From: Bacillota bacterium
GTDB lineage: Bacteria > Bacillota > Desulfotomaculia > Desulfotomaculales > Pelotomaculaceae
Direction: 5' to 3'
DNA length: 64,000 nt
NCBI GenBank assembly: GCA_029555205.1
Contig: JAKPTB010000085.1
Location: 16,149 to 80,148 of the forward strand
This document shows, one piece after another, positions 35,197 to 42,574 of the stretch (position 1 is its first letter; each line of letters opens with the position of its first letter). Below the pieces are notes generated by a model. It made no database searches, had not been told where the DNA came from, and worked only from the letters and a program-made list of their open reading frames with translations. The translations under genes and the position numbers were made by a program.

Positions 35197-35595
35197 TTAA
35201 TCAATTCTTTGCCAGTCCCCCTCCTGGCACCTGGGACAAACTGTGCGGCGGCAAATAGAATCCTCCCATTTTTGACCGCACCTGCGGCATCTCAACCTGT
35301 GCCTGGCCAGCTCAAAGTTCCCGCCCATGATTCTAAGCGCAGCTCCGTTCACCAGGGCGAAGGCTACTTTTTGCCGGGCGGCGGCCAGGATCCTGTGGAA
35401 AGTGGGCCGTGACACAGCCATTTTTTCAGCACATTCTTCTTGCTCCAACCCTTCCAGGTCACGCAGCCGGATAGATTCGAATTCCTCCACTGTCAGGACA
35501 ACTTCGGTGAGTTCGGATACTGGGATGCCCGGAGGCTTAAAGTAAGTAACCCCTGGAAACTGCTCCACTCTTCTGCATTTTGGCGGCCTGGGCAT
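35197..35595 (-). CDS. DUF134 helix-turn-helix protein
   Basis: This 132-residue DNA-binding protein has the DUF134 signature MPRPPKCRRVEQFPGVTYFKP, a sigma-70 region-4-like helix-turn-helix (LEGLEQEECAEKMAVSRPTFHRILAAARQKVA), and a C-terminal zinc ribbon with CRRCGQKW and CPRCQEG. In many anaerobes it lies beside Mrp/NifX-type genes, as here, and is probably the local regulator. GGGAGGGA lies before the ATG. It is the last gene of a minus-strand cluster that extends up to 39910. Confidence 0.88.
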   Translation of the reverse strand: MPRPPKCRRVEQFPGVTYFKPPGIPVSELTEVVLTVEEFESIRLRDLEGLEQEECAEKMAVSRPTFHRILAAARQKVAFALVNGAALRIMGGNFELARHRLRCRRCGQKWEDSICRRTVCPRCQEGDWQRID

Positions 35596-35673
35596 CAGCT
35601 GTCCCTCCCTTTCCTACATTATATGCCATTCAGGCCGCCCCGAAAAGAGCCTGAGCTGCAAAGGCGCGCCAGA

Positions 35674-36597
35674 TTATTTTTCATTATCACCATTATCTTG
35701 CTTATACTCAGAGCCGGCAAATCTGTCGGGGATAAAGTTAATAAAAAGGTTATGATGATAGTCTTCAACCTTGCCCTGGTCGCACAGTTTCGCTAAAAAC
35801 GGGTCTACCGGCACGCTTCCCAGAAACGGGATATAGAATCTATCTGAAATCTCTTTGCTGTGACCCGGGCCGAACAACTGAAATTCCTCACCACATTTTG
35901 GGCAGACGGCACAGCTCATATTTTCGATTAAACCAAGGATCGGTAAATCCAGACGTTTAGCCATTTTAATGGCTTTATTGACAATCATTACAGCAAGTTC
36001 CTGTGGCGAAGTAACAATAATCAACCCGTCCAGGGGGATGGACTGCATGACCGTAAGAGGAACATCCCCTGTGCCGGGAGGCAGGTCAACGAAAAGGTAG
36101 TCCAGATCGCCCCAGATAACGTCCGTCCAAAACTGCTTGACCGTGTTGGCCAGGATAGGGCCGCGCCAGATAACCGGATCATCTTCCCGCGGCACCAGCA
36201 AATTTATGGACATTACCTTGACCCCGCCGGGGCTTTCCGACGGCAACAAACCGAAGGCGGTCACTTCGGCCATACCCTTGATTCCAAACATCTTCGGCAC
36301 ACTGGGACCGGTAAGATCGGCATCCAGCACTCCCACTTCGAAACCTCTTTTTCTAAACCCGCTGGCCAGCAAAGACGTTACCGATGATTTTCCCACGCCG
36401 CCTTTTCCGCTCATAATTGCTATTACTTTCTTCACAGAGCTGAAATGGTTTATTGCCAGCTTTTCAATCCCTTTATTAGAGTTATCAGGGGTAGTCCTGG
36501 TATTATCCTCTTCGCAATTACAGCCGGTTTTAGCTCCGTCGCAATTACACTCCTGGTCATCGTCACACTGGCACTCTGGTCTCTCTTCCACTCCCAT
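35674..36597 (-). CDS. Mrp/NBP35-type ATP-binding protein with cysteine-rich N-terminus
   Basis: This 307-residue P-loop ATPase of the Mrp/ApbC family loads Fe-S clusters onto target proteins. The deviant Walker A GKGGVGKS is near residue 64, and DLPPGTGD and the cluster-binding pair CAVCPKC (about residue 225) are present. An unusual N-terminal extension (residues 9-28) packs six cysteines (CQCDDDQECNC...GCNC), which could hold another cluster, as in eukaryotic NBP35. A start at a GTG two codons in is also possible. The neighbours NifX, MinD-ferredoxin and DUF134 support a metal-cluster role. Confidence 0.9.
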   Translation of the reverse strand: MGVEERPECQCDDDQECNCDGAKTGCNCEEDNTRTTPDNSNKGIEKLAINHFSSVKKVIAIMSGKGGVGKSSVTSLLASGFRKRGFEVGVLDADLTGPSVPKMFGIKGMAEVTAFGLLPSESPGGVKVMSINLLVPREDDPVIWRGPILANTVKQFWTDVIWGDLDYLFVDLPPGTGDVPLTVMQSIPLDGLIIVTSPQELAVMIVNKAIKMAKRLDLPILGLIENMSCAVCPKCGEEFQLFGPGHSKEISDRFYIPFLGSVPVDPFLAKLCDQGKVEDYHHNLFINFIPDRFAGSEYKQDNGDNEK

Positions 36598-36695
36598 ACC
36601 CTCCAGTTTATTGTATAGTTACTGTTGAACCATGTCCTATTGAACCAGGTTCTATTATATATTATTTTAAAACTTCTTTGTATAATTTGTCAGAA

Positions 36696-37037
36696 TTAAT
36701 GGTCGCAAGGATTAGAACCCGTCTTAAGAGTACCCGCCAGATGCATCTTGACAATATCTTCAGGGCTGGCGCCGGGGTCCGCGCCGGTTACAACCCGGAT
36801 GCCCTTCTGGGCGAACAACTGCTGGGCCCTTGCGCCCATGCCGCCGGCGAGAACTAGATTAACTCCCTTTTCGTGCAGTAATCTGGGCAATAAGCCGGGC
36901 TCATGGGGCGGCGGAACCATTGTTTCAATACTAGAAATCTCTCTGGTCTGTTCGTCTACATCAAAGAAATAAAACTTTTCACAGTGACCGAAGTGCAGGC
37001 ACAGCTTATCCCCTGCTATGGGCATGGCTATTTTCAT
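36696..37037 (-). CDS. NifX/NifB-type (dinitrogenase cofactor family) protein
   Basis: This 113-residue protein has the Nif cofactor-binding fold: MKIAMPIAGDKLCLHFGHCEKFYFFDVD at the start and LVLAGGMGARAQQLFAQKGIRVVTGA in the middle. In nitrogen-fixing organisms relatives carry FeMo-cofactor precursors, but stand-alone copies in this kind of cluster occur in organisms without nitrogenase and have no proven function. The ATG lies behind AGAGGTG. It sits between the two MinD-ferredoxin genes and Mrp, all on the same strand. Confidence 0.88.
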   Translation of the reverse strand: MKIAMPIAGDKLCLHFGHCEKFYFFDVDEQTREISSIETMVPPPHEPGLLPRLLHEKGVNLVLAGGMGARAQQLFAQKGIRVVTGADPGASPEDIVKMHLAGTLKTGSNPCDH

Positions 37038-37062
37038 TGTATATACACCTCTTATATTTTTG

Positions 37063-37950
37063 TTAATTGTTTTTGTTGATTTCTGTTGCTAGCATTTCCC
37101 ATACTTTCCTGATATCATCTGCCGCAGCAGAACCGTCTATTTCAACAACCGGGATCCTTTTTACCTGGGCACGCGTAACAGAGCGATCATAGCGGATCCT
37201 GCCTACCACCTTGATCCCGCCGGATACAGCCTTTTCTACTATTCTTTCACTCATTTCGGGGTTTAAATCAGACTTATTTATACAAAGATAGGCGGGAATT
37301 TGAAAATGCCGCACCAGTTCAGCAACCCGTTCCAGATCATGCTCACCGGACACTGTGGGTTCCGTAATAATCAGCACACCGTCAGAACCTGTAACCGAGG
37401 CGATGACCGGACAACCGATACCCGGCGGGCCATCAACAATGATATAGGGCAGATCCTTTTCTTCGGCGAGTTTTCTTGCTTGACCCCGTACCAGGCTGAC
37501 GAGCTTCCCGGAGTTCTCTTCAGCTATACCAAGCCTGGCATGGACCATGGGTCCGTAACGGGTATCCGAAATAAACCACTGGCCGTTGATGGAAGGCTTG
37601 AAATCTATAGCTTTTTCAGGACAGAAACGGCTGCAGACACCGCATCCTTCACAGGTGATGGGATCCACAGAAAAAGCCGGCTGCTTGCTGTCGTCTTTGA
37701 AAATTGCCTCAAACCGGCAAAGTTCAAAACATTTACCGCATTTGCTGCACTTATCCGGTATAATCCGGGCAGACTTGCCGCCGGAAAAGTCTTCTGCGTG
37801 TCTAATCTGAGGTTCCATCATCAGGTGCAGGTCGGCCGCATCCACATCGCAGTCTGCCAGTACCGGTCTTTCAGACAGGGCGGCCAGGGAAGCCACCAGG
37901 CTGGTCTTGCCTGTACCCCCTTTTCCACTGATCACAACAATTTCTTTCAC
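37063..37950 (-). CDS. MinD/ParA-type ATPase with inserted ferredoxin domain
   Basis: This 295-residue protein has SGKGGTGKTS at the N-terminus (deviant Walker A), two [4Fe-4S] ferredoxin motifs inserted at about residues 68-115 (CSKCGKCFELC and CEGCGVCSRFC), and DGPPGIGCPVIA near 172. It is a paralog of the adjacent gene, and the pair is a known anaerobe/archaeal arrangement thought to insert or transfer Fe-S clusters or move electrons with ATP. It begins with a GTG that overlaps the previous stop by four bases, so the two are translationally coupled. Confidence 0.9.
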   Translation of the reverse strand: MKEIVVISGKGGTGKTSLVASLAALSERPVLADCDVDAADLHLMMEPQIRHAEDFSGGKSARIIPDKCSKCGKCFELCRFEAIFKDDSKQPAFSVDPITCEGCGVCSRFCPEKAIDFKPSINGQWFISDTRYGPMVHARLGIAEENSGKLVSLVRGQARKLAEEKDLPYIIVDGPPGIGCPVIASVTGSDGVLIITEPTVSGEHDLERVAELVRHFQIPAYLCINKSDLNPEMSERIVEKAVSGGIKVVGRIRYDRSVTRAQVKRIPVVEIDGSAAADDIRKVWEMLATEINKNN

Positions 37951-38813
37951 TTTCTTGCCTCCTTCTCTAAAGAGACCAGGAGTTCCCGAAAGCTGTCCCG
38001 GTATTCCGGCAGGGCATCATAAGCCAGATCCCCTCTGGAATAGGCCTCGGCCACCCTGCGGTCATCGGGAATCCCCACCAGGATCCGGACCCCCTTTTCC
38101 CTGCAAAAGTCGCGGGCAAAGTGATCGAATTCCGGATCGGACCGGTTAACAACGACCCCATGGGGTATGCCCAGCTCTTTTAACATATCGATGGCAAGTC
38201 CCAGGTCATTAAGACCGAAGGGTGTAGGCTCAGTAACCAAAAGAACGTAATTTGCTCCCCTGAGCGCCGTAATAACCGGGCAGGAGGTTCCGGGAGACAC
38301 ATCAACAATGACCAGCCCCCCGCTTTTTTGTCCCGCCGAGCGCACAGCCCTGATCAGCGGCGGGCTCATAGCTTCGCCGACATTAAGCCTGCCGTGGAAG
38401 AAGCCGAGCCCTCCGGCCTGCCCCTCTTCAATAATTCCGATTTCCCGGCCCTGTTCAGTAATGGCTCCTGTGGGACAGACCAGCTTACATCCCCCACACC
38501 CATGGCACATCTTTTCGAAGGTCAAAACTGTTTTTTTGATGCAAAGGATTGCGCTAAACTGGCAAATCTCCCCGCAGGCGCCACAGCCTGTACATTTTTG
38601 CTCATCAACAAGGGGAACCGGAATCGTAACTGGATAACGGCGCTCAAGGCGGGGTTTTAAAAAGAGATGTCCGTTTGGTTCTTCCACGTCACAGTCCAGA
38701 TATGTTGCTTTGTACCCTGCTTCAACCGCAGCGCGGGCAAGGTTGGCGGAAACGGTGGTCTTACCCGTTCCGCCTTTGCCGCTTGCCACAGCGATGGTTA
38801 TTTTTGCTTCCAT
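37947..38813 (-). CDS. MinD/ParA-type ATPase with inserted ferredoxin domain, second paralog
   Basis: The 288-residue protein has the same build as its neighbour: ASGKGGTGKTT at residues 10-20, CTGCGACGEICQF and CHGCGGCKLVCPTGAI in the middle, and SPGTSCPVI near 178 as switch region. The two proteins probably form a heterodimer. AGGAG lies before the ATG. The start codon of the next gene overlaps its stop (GTGA). The set MinD-MinD-NifX-Mrp-DUF134 reads as one operon. Confidence 0.9.
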   Translation of the reverse strand: MEAKITIAVASGKGGTGKTTVSANLARAAVEAGYKATYLDCDVEEPNGHLFLKPRLERRYPVTIPVPLVDEQKCTGCGACGEICQFSAILCIKKTVLTFEKMCHGCGGCKLVCPTGAITEQGREIGIIEEGQAGGLGFFHGRLNVGEAMSPPLIRAVRSAGQKSGGLVIVDVSPGTSCPVITALRGANYVLLVTEPTPFGLNDLGLAIDMLKELGIPHGVVVNRSDPEFDHFARDFCREKGVRILVGIPDDRRVAEAYSRGDLAYDALPEYRDSFRELLVSLEKEARK

Positions 38814-38837
38814 TCTATTAACTCCTGAATTGCCAAT

Positions 38838-39209
38838 TTATTGTTCCTTCTTTTCCAGTTCCGCGATCCTCTTCCTGGCATACTCAAGGGCATTCTCCAG
38901 GTAAACAACCTGCTCCTTAAGTTCATCCAGCTCTGACTCGATACCTGCCTGGGGTACATCTACCGGGCCGGCCGGAACAGTCCCAGGCAGCCACCTTGCC
39001 CAGCGGGGAAGTCCGGTAGCACAAAAACAGCTCCGCCAGCCGCGTCCGCCGGGACTGCCGGGACTGCCTAAACCAGCCCTGCACCTGCCGCCCCGGCCAT
39101 AACCCGGGACAAATCCCGCACCCTGGTTTAGATAGGTTATACAGTAGCCGCGCCCCCATCCGGTCATCGGCCCGGCGCCTTGCGGCCCCATTCCGTTGTA
39201 CGCTGGCAT
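38838..39209 (-). CDS. DUF5320-type Gly-rich protein
   Basis: The 123-residue protein opens with MPAYNGMGPQGAGPMTGWGRGYC, the signature of small DUF5320 proteins found beside NifX/Mrp clusters. A Gly/Arg/Pro-rich middle follows, and the end is a coiled-coil helix (ELDELKEQVVYLENALEYARKRIAELEKK). No enzyme motif is seen. GGAGGAAA lies before the ATG. Its function is unknown; constant linkage to the cluster suggests a structural or metal-binding partner. Confidence 0.8.
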   Translation of the reverse strand: MPAYNGMGPQGAGPMTGWGRGYCITYLNQGAGFVPGYGRGGRCRAGLGSPGSPGGRGWRSCFCATGLPRWARWLPGTVPAGPVDVPQAGIESELDELKEQVVYLENALEYARKRIAELEKKEQ

Positions 39210-39319
39210 TTCGAAATTTCCTCCCTTGTTGTAGAGCTTGTCCTTTTAAACTCTCCCGGCATAGCCGCCTTGAAGTCCGGTTAACCGGCTTTTCCCGGGA
39301 TTCAAGAATAATTTATATG

Positions 39320-39502
39320 TTAACCCTGACGGCGCCCGGGACCTCCGCCCCGGCCCATTCCTTGACCTTTGCCCTGGCCCTGGCCCTGGCCCATTCCTTG
39401 GCCTCTGCCCTGACCCTGGCCGCGCCCGGCGCCACACTGACCCCTACCCCGGCCGATGCCCGGGCCCTGACCCACCGGGCCGGTTCCATCTCTTCTTGGC
39501 AT
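39320..39502 (-). CDS. Short Gly/Gln/Arg-repeat protein
   Basis: The 60-residue protein begins MPRRDGTGPVGQGPG, similar to the start of DUF5320 proteins, and then consists of GQG/GRG repeats. At the DNA level CCCTGG-type units are repeated at about 39372-39420. Only one cysteine is present. GGGAGG lies nine bases before the ATG, which supports translation. It lies between the DUF5320 gene and a NifX-type gene in the same direction. The repeats are likely to vary in number between strains. Confidence 0.6.
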   Translation of the reverse strand: MPRRDGTGPVGQGPGIGRGRGQCGAGRGQGQGRGQGMGQGQGQGKGQGMGRGGGPGRRQG

Positions 39503-39547
39503 CTTTAAGCACCTCCCTTCGCTCTTTTCTGTAAAACATCTTAAACC

Positions 39548-39910
39548 TTAAACCCAGTGGCCTTCCACATTAGCTCCGGCTGCCTCCGGGAGTTTTCCGG
39601 CTTTAAATTTTTCGAAGACTTCCCCTACCGTGCCTTCAGCACCAATATAGACCTTGATCCCTGCAGCGCTTAAGGTCCGGAAAGCCTTTGGCCCGCAGTT
39701 ACCGGTGATTACAGCCCCGGCACCCTGACGGCTGACGTTTTCCGCCGACTGGATTCCGGCACCCTGTCCGGCGTTCAGGTTTTGTTCATTACTAACAGCC
39801 TGGTATTCTCCTGTTTCCGTGTCCACCAGGATAAACCAGCTTGCCCTTCCAAACCTCGGATCAACCTTGCTCTCCATATTCTTGCCTTGAGCAGTAATAG
39901 CTACTTTCAA
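39548..39910 (-). CDS. NifX/NifB-type protein, second copy
   Basis: The 120-residue protein has the same fold as the gene at 36696: MKVAITAQGKNMESKVDPRFGRASWFILVD at the start, then GAGAVITGNCGPKAFRTLSAAGIKVYIGAEG. The start is TTG behind GGAGGAG. It heads the minus-strand cluster, so the promoter should lie in 39911-40050. Family members bind metal clusters in nitrogenase systems, but the role of such stand-alone copies is not settled. Confidence 0.87.
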   Translation of the reverse strand: MKVAITAQGKNMESKVDPRFGRASWFILVDTETGEYQAVSNEQNLNAGQGAGIQSAENVSRQGAGAVITGNCGPKAFRTLSAAGIKVYIGAEGTVGEVFEKFKAGKLPEAAGANVEGHWV

Positions 39911-40056
39911 TGATGTTCACTCCTCCCGAACTACTCTGATCCGCTATTATGAACATACTTTCATATCTATTATAACCCTTAATGAACTTATGTCAATAAC
40001 CCCAGGATCAATTAATCCTATCCCTTTGACAAATAAAAAGAATTCTTGCTTTAGTG

Positions 40057-40085
40057 TTGTAATTATTTAACATGTGTTGTAGAAT
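40057..40085 (+). promoter_or_regulatory. Promoter for the riboswitch transcript
   Basis: TTGTAA (40057-40062) and TAGAAT (40080-40085) are separated by 17 bases, about 60 bases ahead of the first aptamer. Confidence 0.5.
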
Positions 40086-40147
40086 AAACTAAAGAATAAT
40101 AAGGAGGTGTCGGGTAGGAAAAACAGCTACATGTAAACGGCGAATTG

Positions 40148-40281
40148 ACAATTAAACATCTCGAAAGGGCAAACCTGTACGAAAGGCAGGGACGCAAAGC
40201 CACGGGTCTTTAACATGACAGCCGGGTTACCGAAGGATTCTCTATATGAACTCCTTGGGATCAAGGTGTTTTTGTTTTATC
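40148..40281 (+). ncRNA. Cyclic-di-GMP-I (GEMM) riboswitch, copy 1
   Basis: The core GGGCAAACC...GGGACGCAAAGCCACGGG...GACAGCCGGGTTACCGA is the GEMM-I consensus, with a GNRA-type loop and its receptor. The expression platform is visible: CCTTG-GGAT-CAAGG followed by TGTTTTTGTTTT is a terminator, and AAGGA after the aptamer can pair with TCCTT as the competing stem. The aptamer itself spans about 40150-40238. It regulates the small gene at 40481. Confidence 0.92.
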
Positions 40282-40309
40282 CGGATAACAAAAATCCGAA
40301 GGATAAAAC
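40274..40309. repeat. Perfect hairpin between the two riboswitches
   Basis: GTTTTATCC (40274-40282) pairs with GGATAAAAC (40301-40309), with an inner CGGAT/ATCCG. It overlaps the T-run of the first riboswitch terminator and separates the two copies. Confidence 0.6.
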
Positions 40310-40311
40310 CA

Positions 40312-40443
40312 ACAATTAAACATCTCGAAAGGGCAAACCTGTACGAAAGGCAGGGACGCAAAGCCACGGGTCTTTAACATGACAGCCGGGTTGCCGAAGG
40401 ATTCTCTATGTGACTCCTTGGTATCAAGGTGTTTTGTTTTATC
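40312..40443 (+). ncRNA. Cyclic-di-GMP-I (GEMM) riboswitch, copy 2
   Basis: This 132-base unit is almost identical to copy 1. The aptamer differs only at TTACCGA versus TTGCCGA, and the platform by a few bases. Its own terminator, CCTTG-GTAT-CAAGG-TGTTTTGTTTT, ends about 40 bases before the ATG of the controlled gene. Both switches must allow read-through for expression. The near-identity points to a recent tandem duplication or gene conversion. Confidence 0.92.
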
Positions 40444-40704
40444 AAATTACGAACATATGTTCTGGAAAGGAGCCTGGATAATGGCTTTTGAAGTATACAA
40501 ACCCCATGAAAAAGAAATGAAAGTGAAAATTTCAAAAAACATAATTGTTCTGGATCGGCTCTCTCTAGAAAATTTTAACACTAAAATCATTGAGTTGGCT
40601 TACGACAAAGACAAAAGAATAATTAAGATTCAACCTTCTAAGAATGGACATATGCTAAGAAATCAAAAAAAGATATATGCCAAGGGGTTTTTTAACAGTT
40701 TTAA

Positions 40705-40711
40705 TATTAAT
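40705..40711. repeat. Target-site duplication, left copy
   Basis: TATTAAT directly before the left IS end; the same seven bases recur at 42182-42188. Confidence 0.85.
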
Positions 40712-40856
40712 TGTGTTAAGTTGAGTACAGGTTGACAAATTGGAATAAGCTGGTATAACAAATCAACCACCCGGGCTTGCCCCAGATGGTTGAGTATCCA
40801 CAGCACTCCCCTTATAATGATAGTTGCTCACACCACCAAATAAGGGGGAAACAGCT

Positions 40857-41891
40857 GTGTATACTCATCCTATAGTATTGCGCTGTAGAAAGCAAGCGAT
40901 GAAAATGGATCAGGGAAAGGTTTTTACTCGCAGGGAAATAGCCGGTAAATGCCAGATGTCCCATACCACTTTCTACAAGTATTTGGAAAGGTTCAAGGAA
41001 CACGGTGAAGCCGGCCTCCATGATAAGGAACGTTTGCCAGGCATCAGGCCCAATCAAACTCCACCGGATATTGAAGAAACTATTCTGGCTTTTGTCCAGG
41101 ACCACCCTGCTTATGGCCCAAGAAGGATCAGCGCCGAGCTAAGAAAGCCCGAAAACGGGGGAATTAAAATCGGTGAAACCGCCGTATACGGAGTACTTAG
41201 ACGAAATAATCTCAATACCAGGCGGGAGCGCCTTAAATGGATTGACTCCCTACAGCCTCCACAGGCGAAAACAGCCTGGGAGTTGGACAAGGAGGCCAGT
41301 CAACACCGCCACGTACACGCCCCCCAGCCCGGCTATCTAATGAGCCAGGACGGAAAACTTATCGGTCGCCTTGCCGGTATTGGAAAAGTGTACGTCCAGG
41401 TCGGGGTTGACTGCGCCAGCAGCTACGGCTGGGCACGGCTTTACACTGACAAGACAGCTTTATCTGCCGCTAATTTTCTTAAGCACGTCCATCATGATTT
41501 TCAATCTATGGGTGTTAAACTGCAGCGGGTTTTGACAGATAACGGAAAGGAATACGGTTCATCCGAACCCACTTATGAACATGATTATGGCGCTACATGC
41601 CTTATCCTTGGCGTTAAGCACAAGACTACCAAGGTGAAGCACCCCTGGACCAACGGTTACGCTGAACGGTTCATTCAGACCCTATATCAAGAATTTTTCC
41701 AGGTGGCCTTAAGGCGTAAAAGATATCTTTCTGTAGAAGAGCTTCAGTCTGACCTTAACGGATTTTTGCATTATTATAACTGGGAACGTCCCCATCAGGG
41801 TCGCCGTACCAGGGGTAGGACGCCGGCACAGGCATTCTTTGTGCCACATTCCGATCAACTTCTTTTGCCGGCTCCTAAACTCGCTGCTTAA
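40857..41891 (+). CDS. IS481-family transposase (DDE, rve integrase domain)
   Basis: The protein has an N-terminal helix-turn-helix (FTRREIAGKCQMSHTTFYKYLERFKEHG) and an rve catalytic domain. DDE residues are visible in VQVGVDCASSYG, RVLTDNGKEYG and the C-terminal NGYAERFIQTLYQEFF; the end HYYNWERPHQGRRTRGRTPAQAF is typical of IS481. I chose the GTG at 40857, behind AAGGGGG, giving 344 residues; a TTG frame from 40824 is longer without a ribosome site. The gene is intact, so the IS may still move. Confidence 0.92.
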   Translation: MYTHPIVLRCRKQAMKMDQGKVFTRREIAGKCQMSHTTFYKYLERFKEHGEAGLHDKERLPGIRPNQTPPDIEETILAFVQDHPAYGPRRISAELRKPENGGIKIGETAVYGVLRRNNLNTRRERLKWIDSLQPPQAKTAWELDKEASQHRHVHAPQPGYLMSQDGKLIGRLAGIGKVYVQVGVDCASSYGWARLYTDKTALSAANFLKHVHHDFQSMGVKLQRVLTDNGKEYGSSEPTYEHDYGATCLILGVKHKTTKVKHPWTNGYAERFIQTLYQEFFQVALRRKRYLSVEELQSDLNGFLHYYNWERPHQGRRTRGRTPAQAFFVPHSDQLLLPAPKLAA

Positions 41892-41914
41892 GACTTAATT
41901 GGAATCAGAGGAGC

Positions 41915-42073
41915 AAAGTGGCGGTCTTGACTGCCACCCCGCGTGTGGTCAGCTTTGACTACCGACGGGGCGGCTCCGGGGACATGTCTAAGATGGGATT
42001 ACGCCCCGCCGGTTTCTCAATTGTACCACACGCGAGGACCCCGGCTGTCAAGACTCCCCTTCGGCGCCACTTT
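41915..42073 (+). other. Nested multi-stem dyad in the IS tail
   Basis: Four inverted repeats are nested: AAAGTGGCG (41915) with CGCCACTTT (42065), GTCTTGAC (41924) with GTCAAGAC (42047), GCGTGTGGT (41941) with ACCACACGC (42025), and GGGGCG (41967) with CGCCCC (42002). Together they make one long interrupted hairpin between the transposase stop and the right IS end. Confidence 0.8.
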
Positions 42074-42181
42074 GATTAAAATTTTATCCTCTTGGGCTCC
42101 ACCAAGAACATTTTAATAAGGCAAACAAAGGGGATCTGTTATTTTATTCTCAAAGTGTCAACCCCTTGACAACTTAATTCA

Positions 42182-42188
42182 TATTAAT
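42182..42188. repeat. Target-site duplication, right copy
   Basis: TATTAAT directly after the right IS end, matching 40705-40711. Confidence 0.85.
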
Positions 42189-42269
42189 AAAAGAGGACTG
42201 TTCGGCGCCCAGTATGACAAGAAAAAAGATACGCTTTATGTTTATCTGAATAAGGAATTACAGATTTGA

Positions 42270-42574
42270 GTAAGGTCCTTGCCGCCCGGAAAGGAAGACG
42301 TCCCGCTGCGACTGTTTTGCTTGTTTCTGCGCACAAGTTAACAGGGAAAAATTCAGAGCATGAGTAATTGGTATTTCCTATTAAAACCCTATAACCGTTA
42401 CCGGAGCCCTTTAGAAAAGCAGGCCCGAAGAGATCTGATTTTTTTCCTGCTTTTCCCTTTTCAACTAATAGGGCAGGTCCTTAATTTCGCGGACCTGCCC
42501 TTTGTATTTTCTTTGCTCAATAAAGATAAAGGGGAGCGGCATTCTTTAACTCCTGGGGTTAAAGATTAATCCTT
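42270..42574 (+). terminator. Non-coding stretch with two hairpin terminators
   Basis: No convincing gene lies here. GAAAAGCAGG (42414-42423) pairs with CCTGCTTTTC (42446-42455). Next, GGGCAGGTCC (42471-42480) pairs with GGACCTGCCC (42491-42500), followed by TTTGTATTTTC. The second is a strong terminator for the riboswitch-controlled transcript. Confidence 0.75.

Larger units (their letters stand above)
40712..42181 (+). mobile_element. IS481-family insertion sequence (1470 bp)
   Basis: The left end, TGTGTTAAGTTGAGTACAGG, and the reverse complement of the right end, TGAATTAAGTTGTCAAGGGG, are imperfect terminal inverted repeats that continue into GTTGACA and GAATAA. The element starts with TG and ends with CA and is flanked by the 7-bp duplication TATTAAT. 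It carries one transposase gene and an unusually structured 290-base tail. It interrupts the riboswitch-controlled gene. Confidence 0.88.
40481..42269 (+). pseudogene. c-di-GMP-riboswitch-controlled small protein gene, split by an IS element
   Basis: The gene begins at the ATG at 40481 behind GGAAAGGAG and encodes MAFEVYKPHEKEMKVKISKN and on to FFNSFNI-N. At 40712 the frame enters an IS and stops within eight codons. The rest resumes at 42189 (KRGLFGAQYDKKKDTLYVYL...LQI) to the TGA at 42267-42269. Removing the IS and one copy of TATTAAT joins both parts in frame into 103 codons. The result matches the intact 99-residue paralog at 44769 (same MAFEVYKP start and same C-terminal strand pair). 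The family is unknown to me. Confidence 0.85.

Noticed and set aside
39246..39508. Repetitive CCCTGG units as a CRISPR or VNTR array
   Set aside because: Units are short and irregular without spacers, and they encode the Gly/Gln repeats of the gene at 39320.
40100..40137. Short leader peptide (GTG to TAA) before the riboswitches
   Set aside because: The AAGGAG site touches the GTG, so spacing is wrong, and the frame has only nine codons with no regulatory codon pattern.
42360..42569. 69-codon plus-strand frame after the IS
   Set aside because: It runs through two hairpin terminators, has no good ribosome site and shows no recognisable protein pattern.
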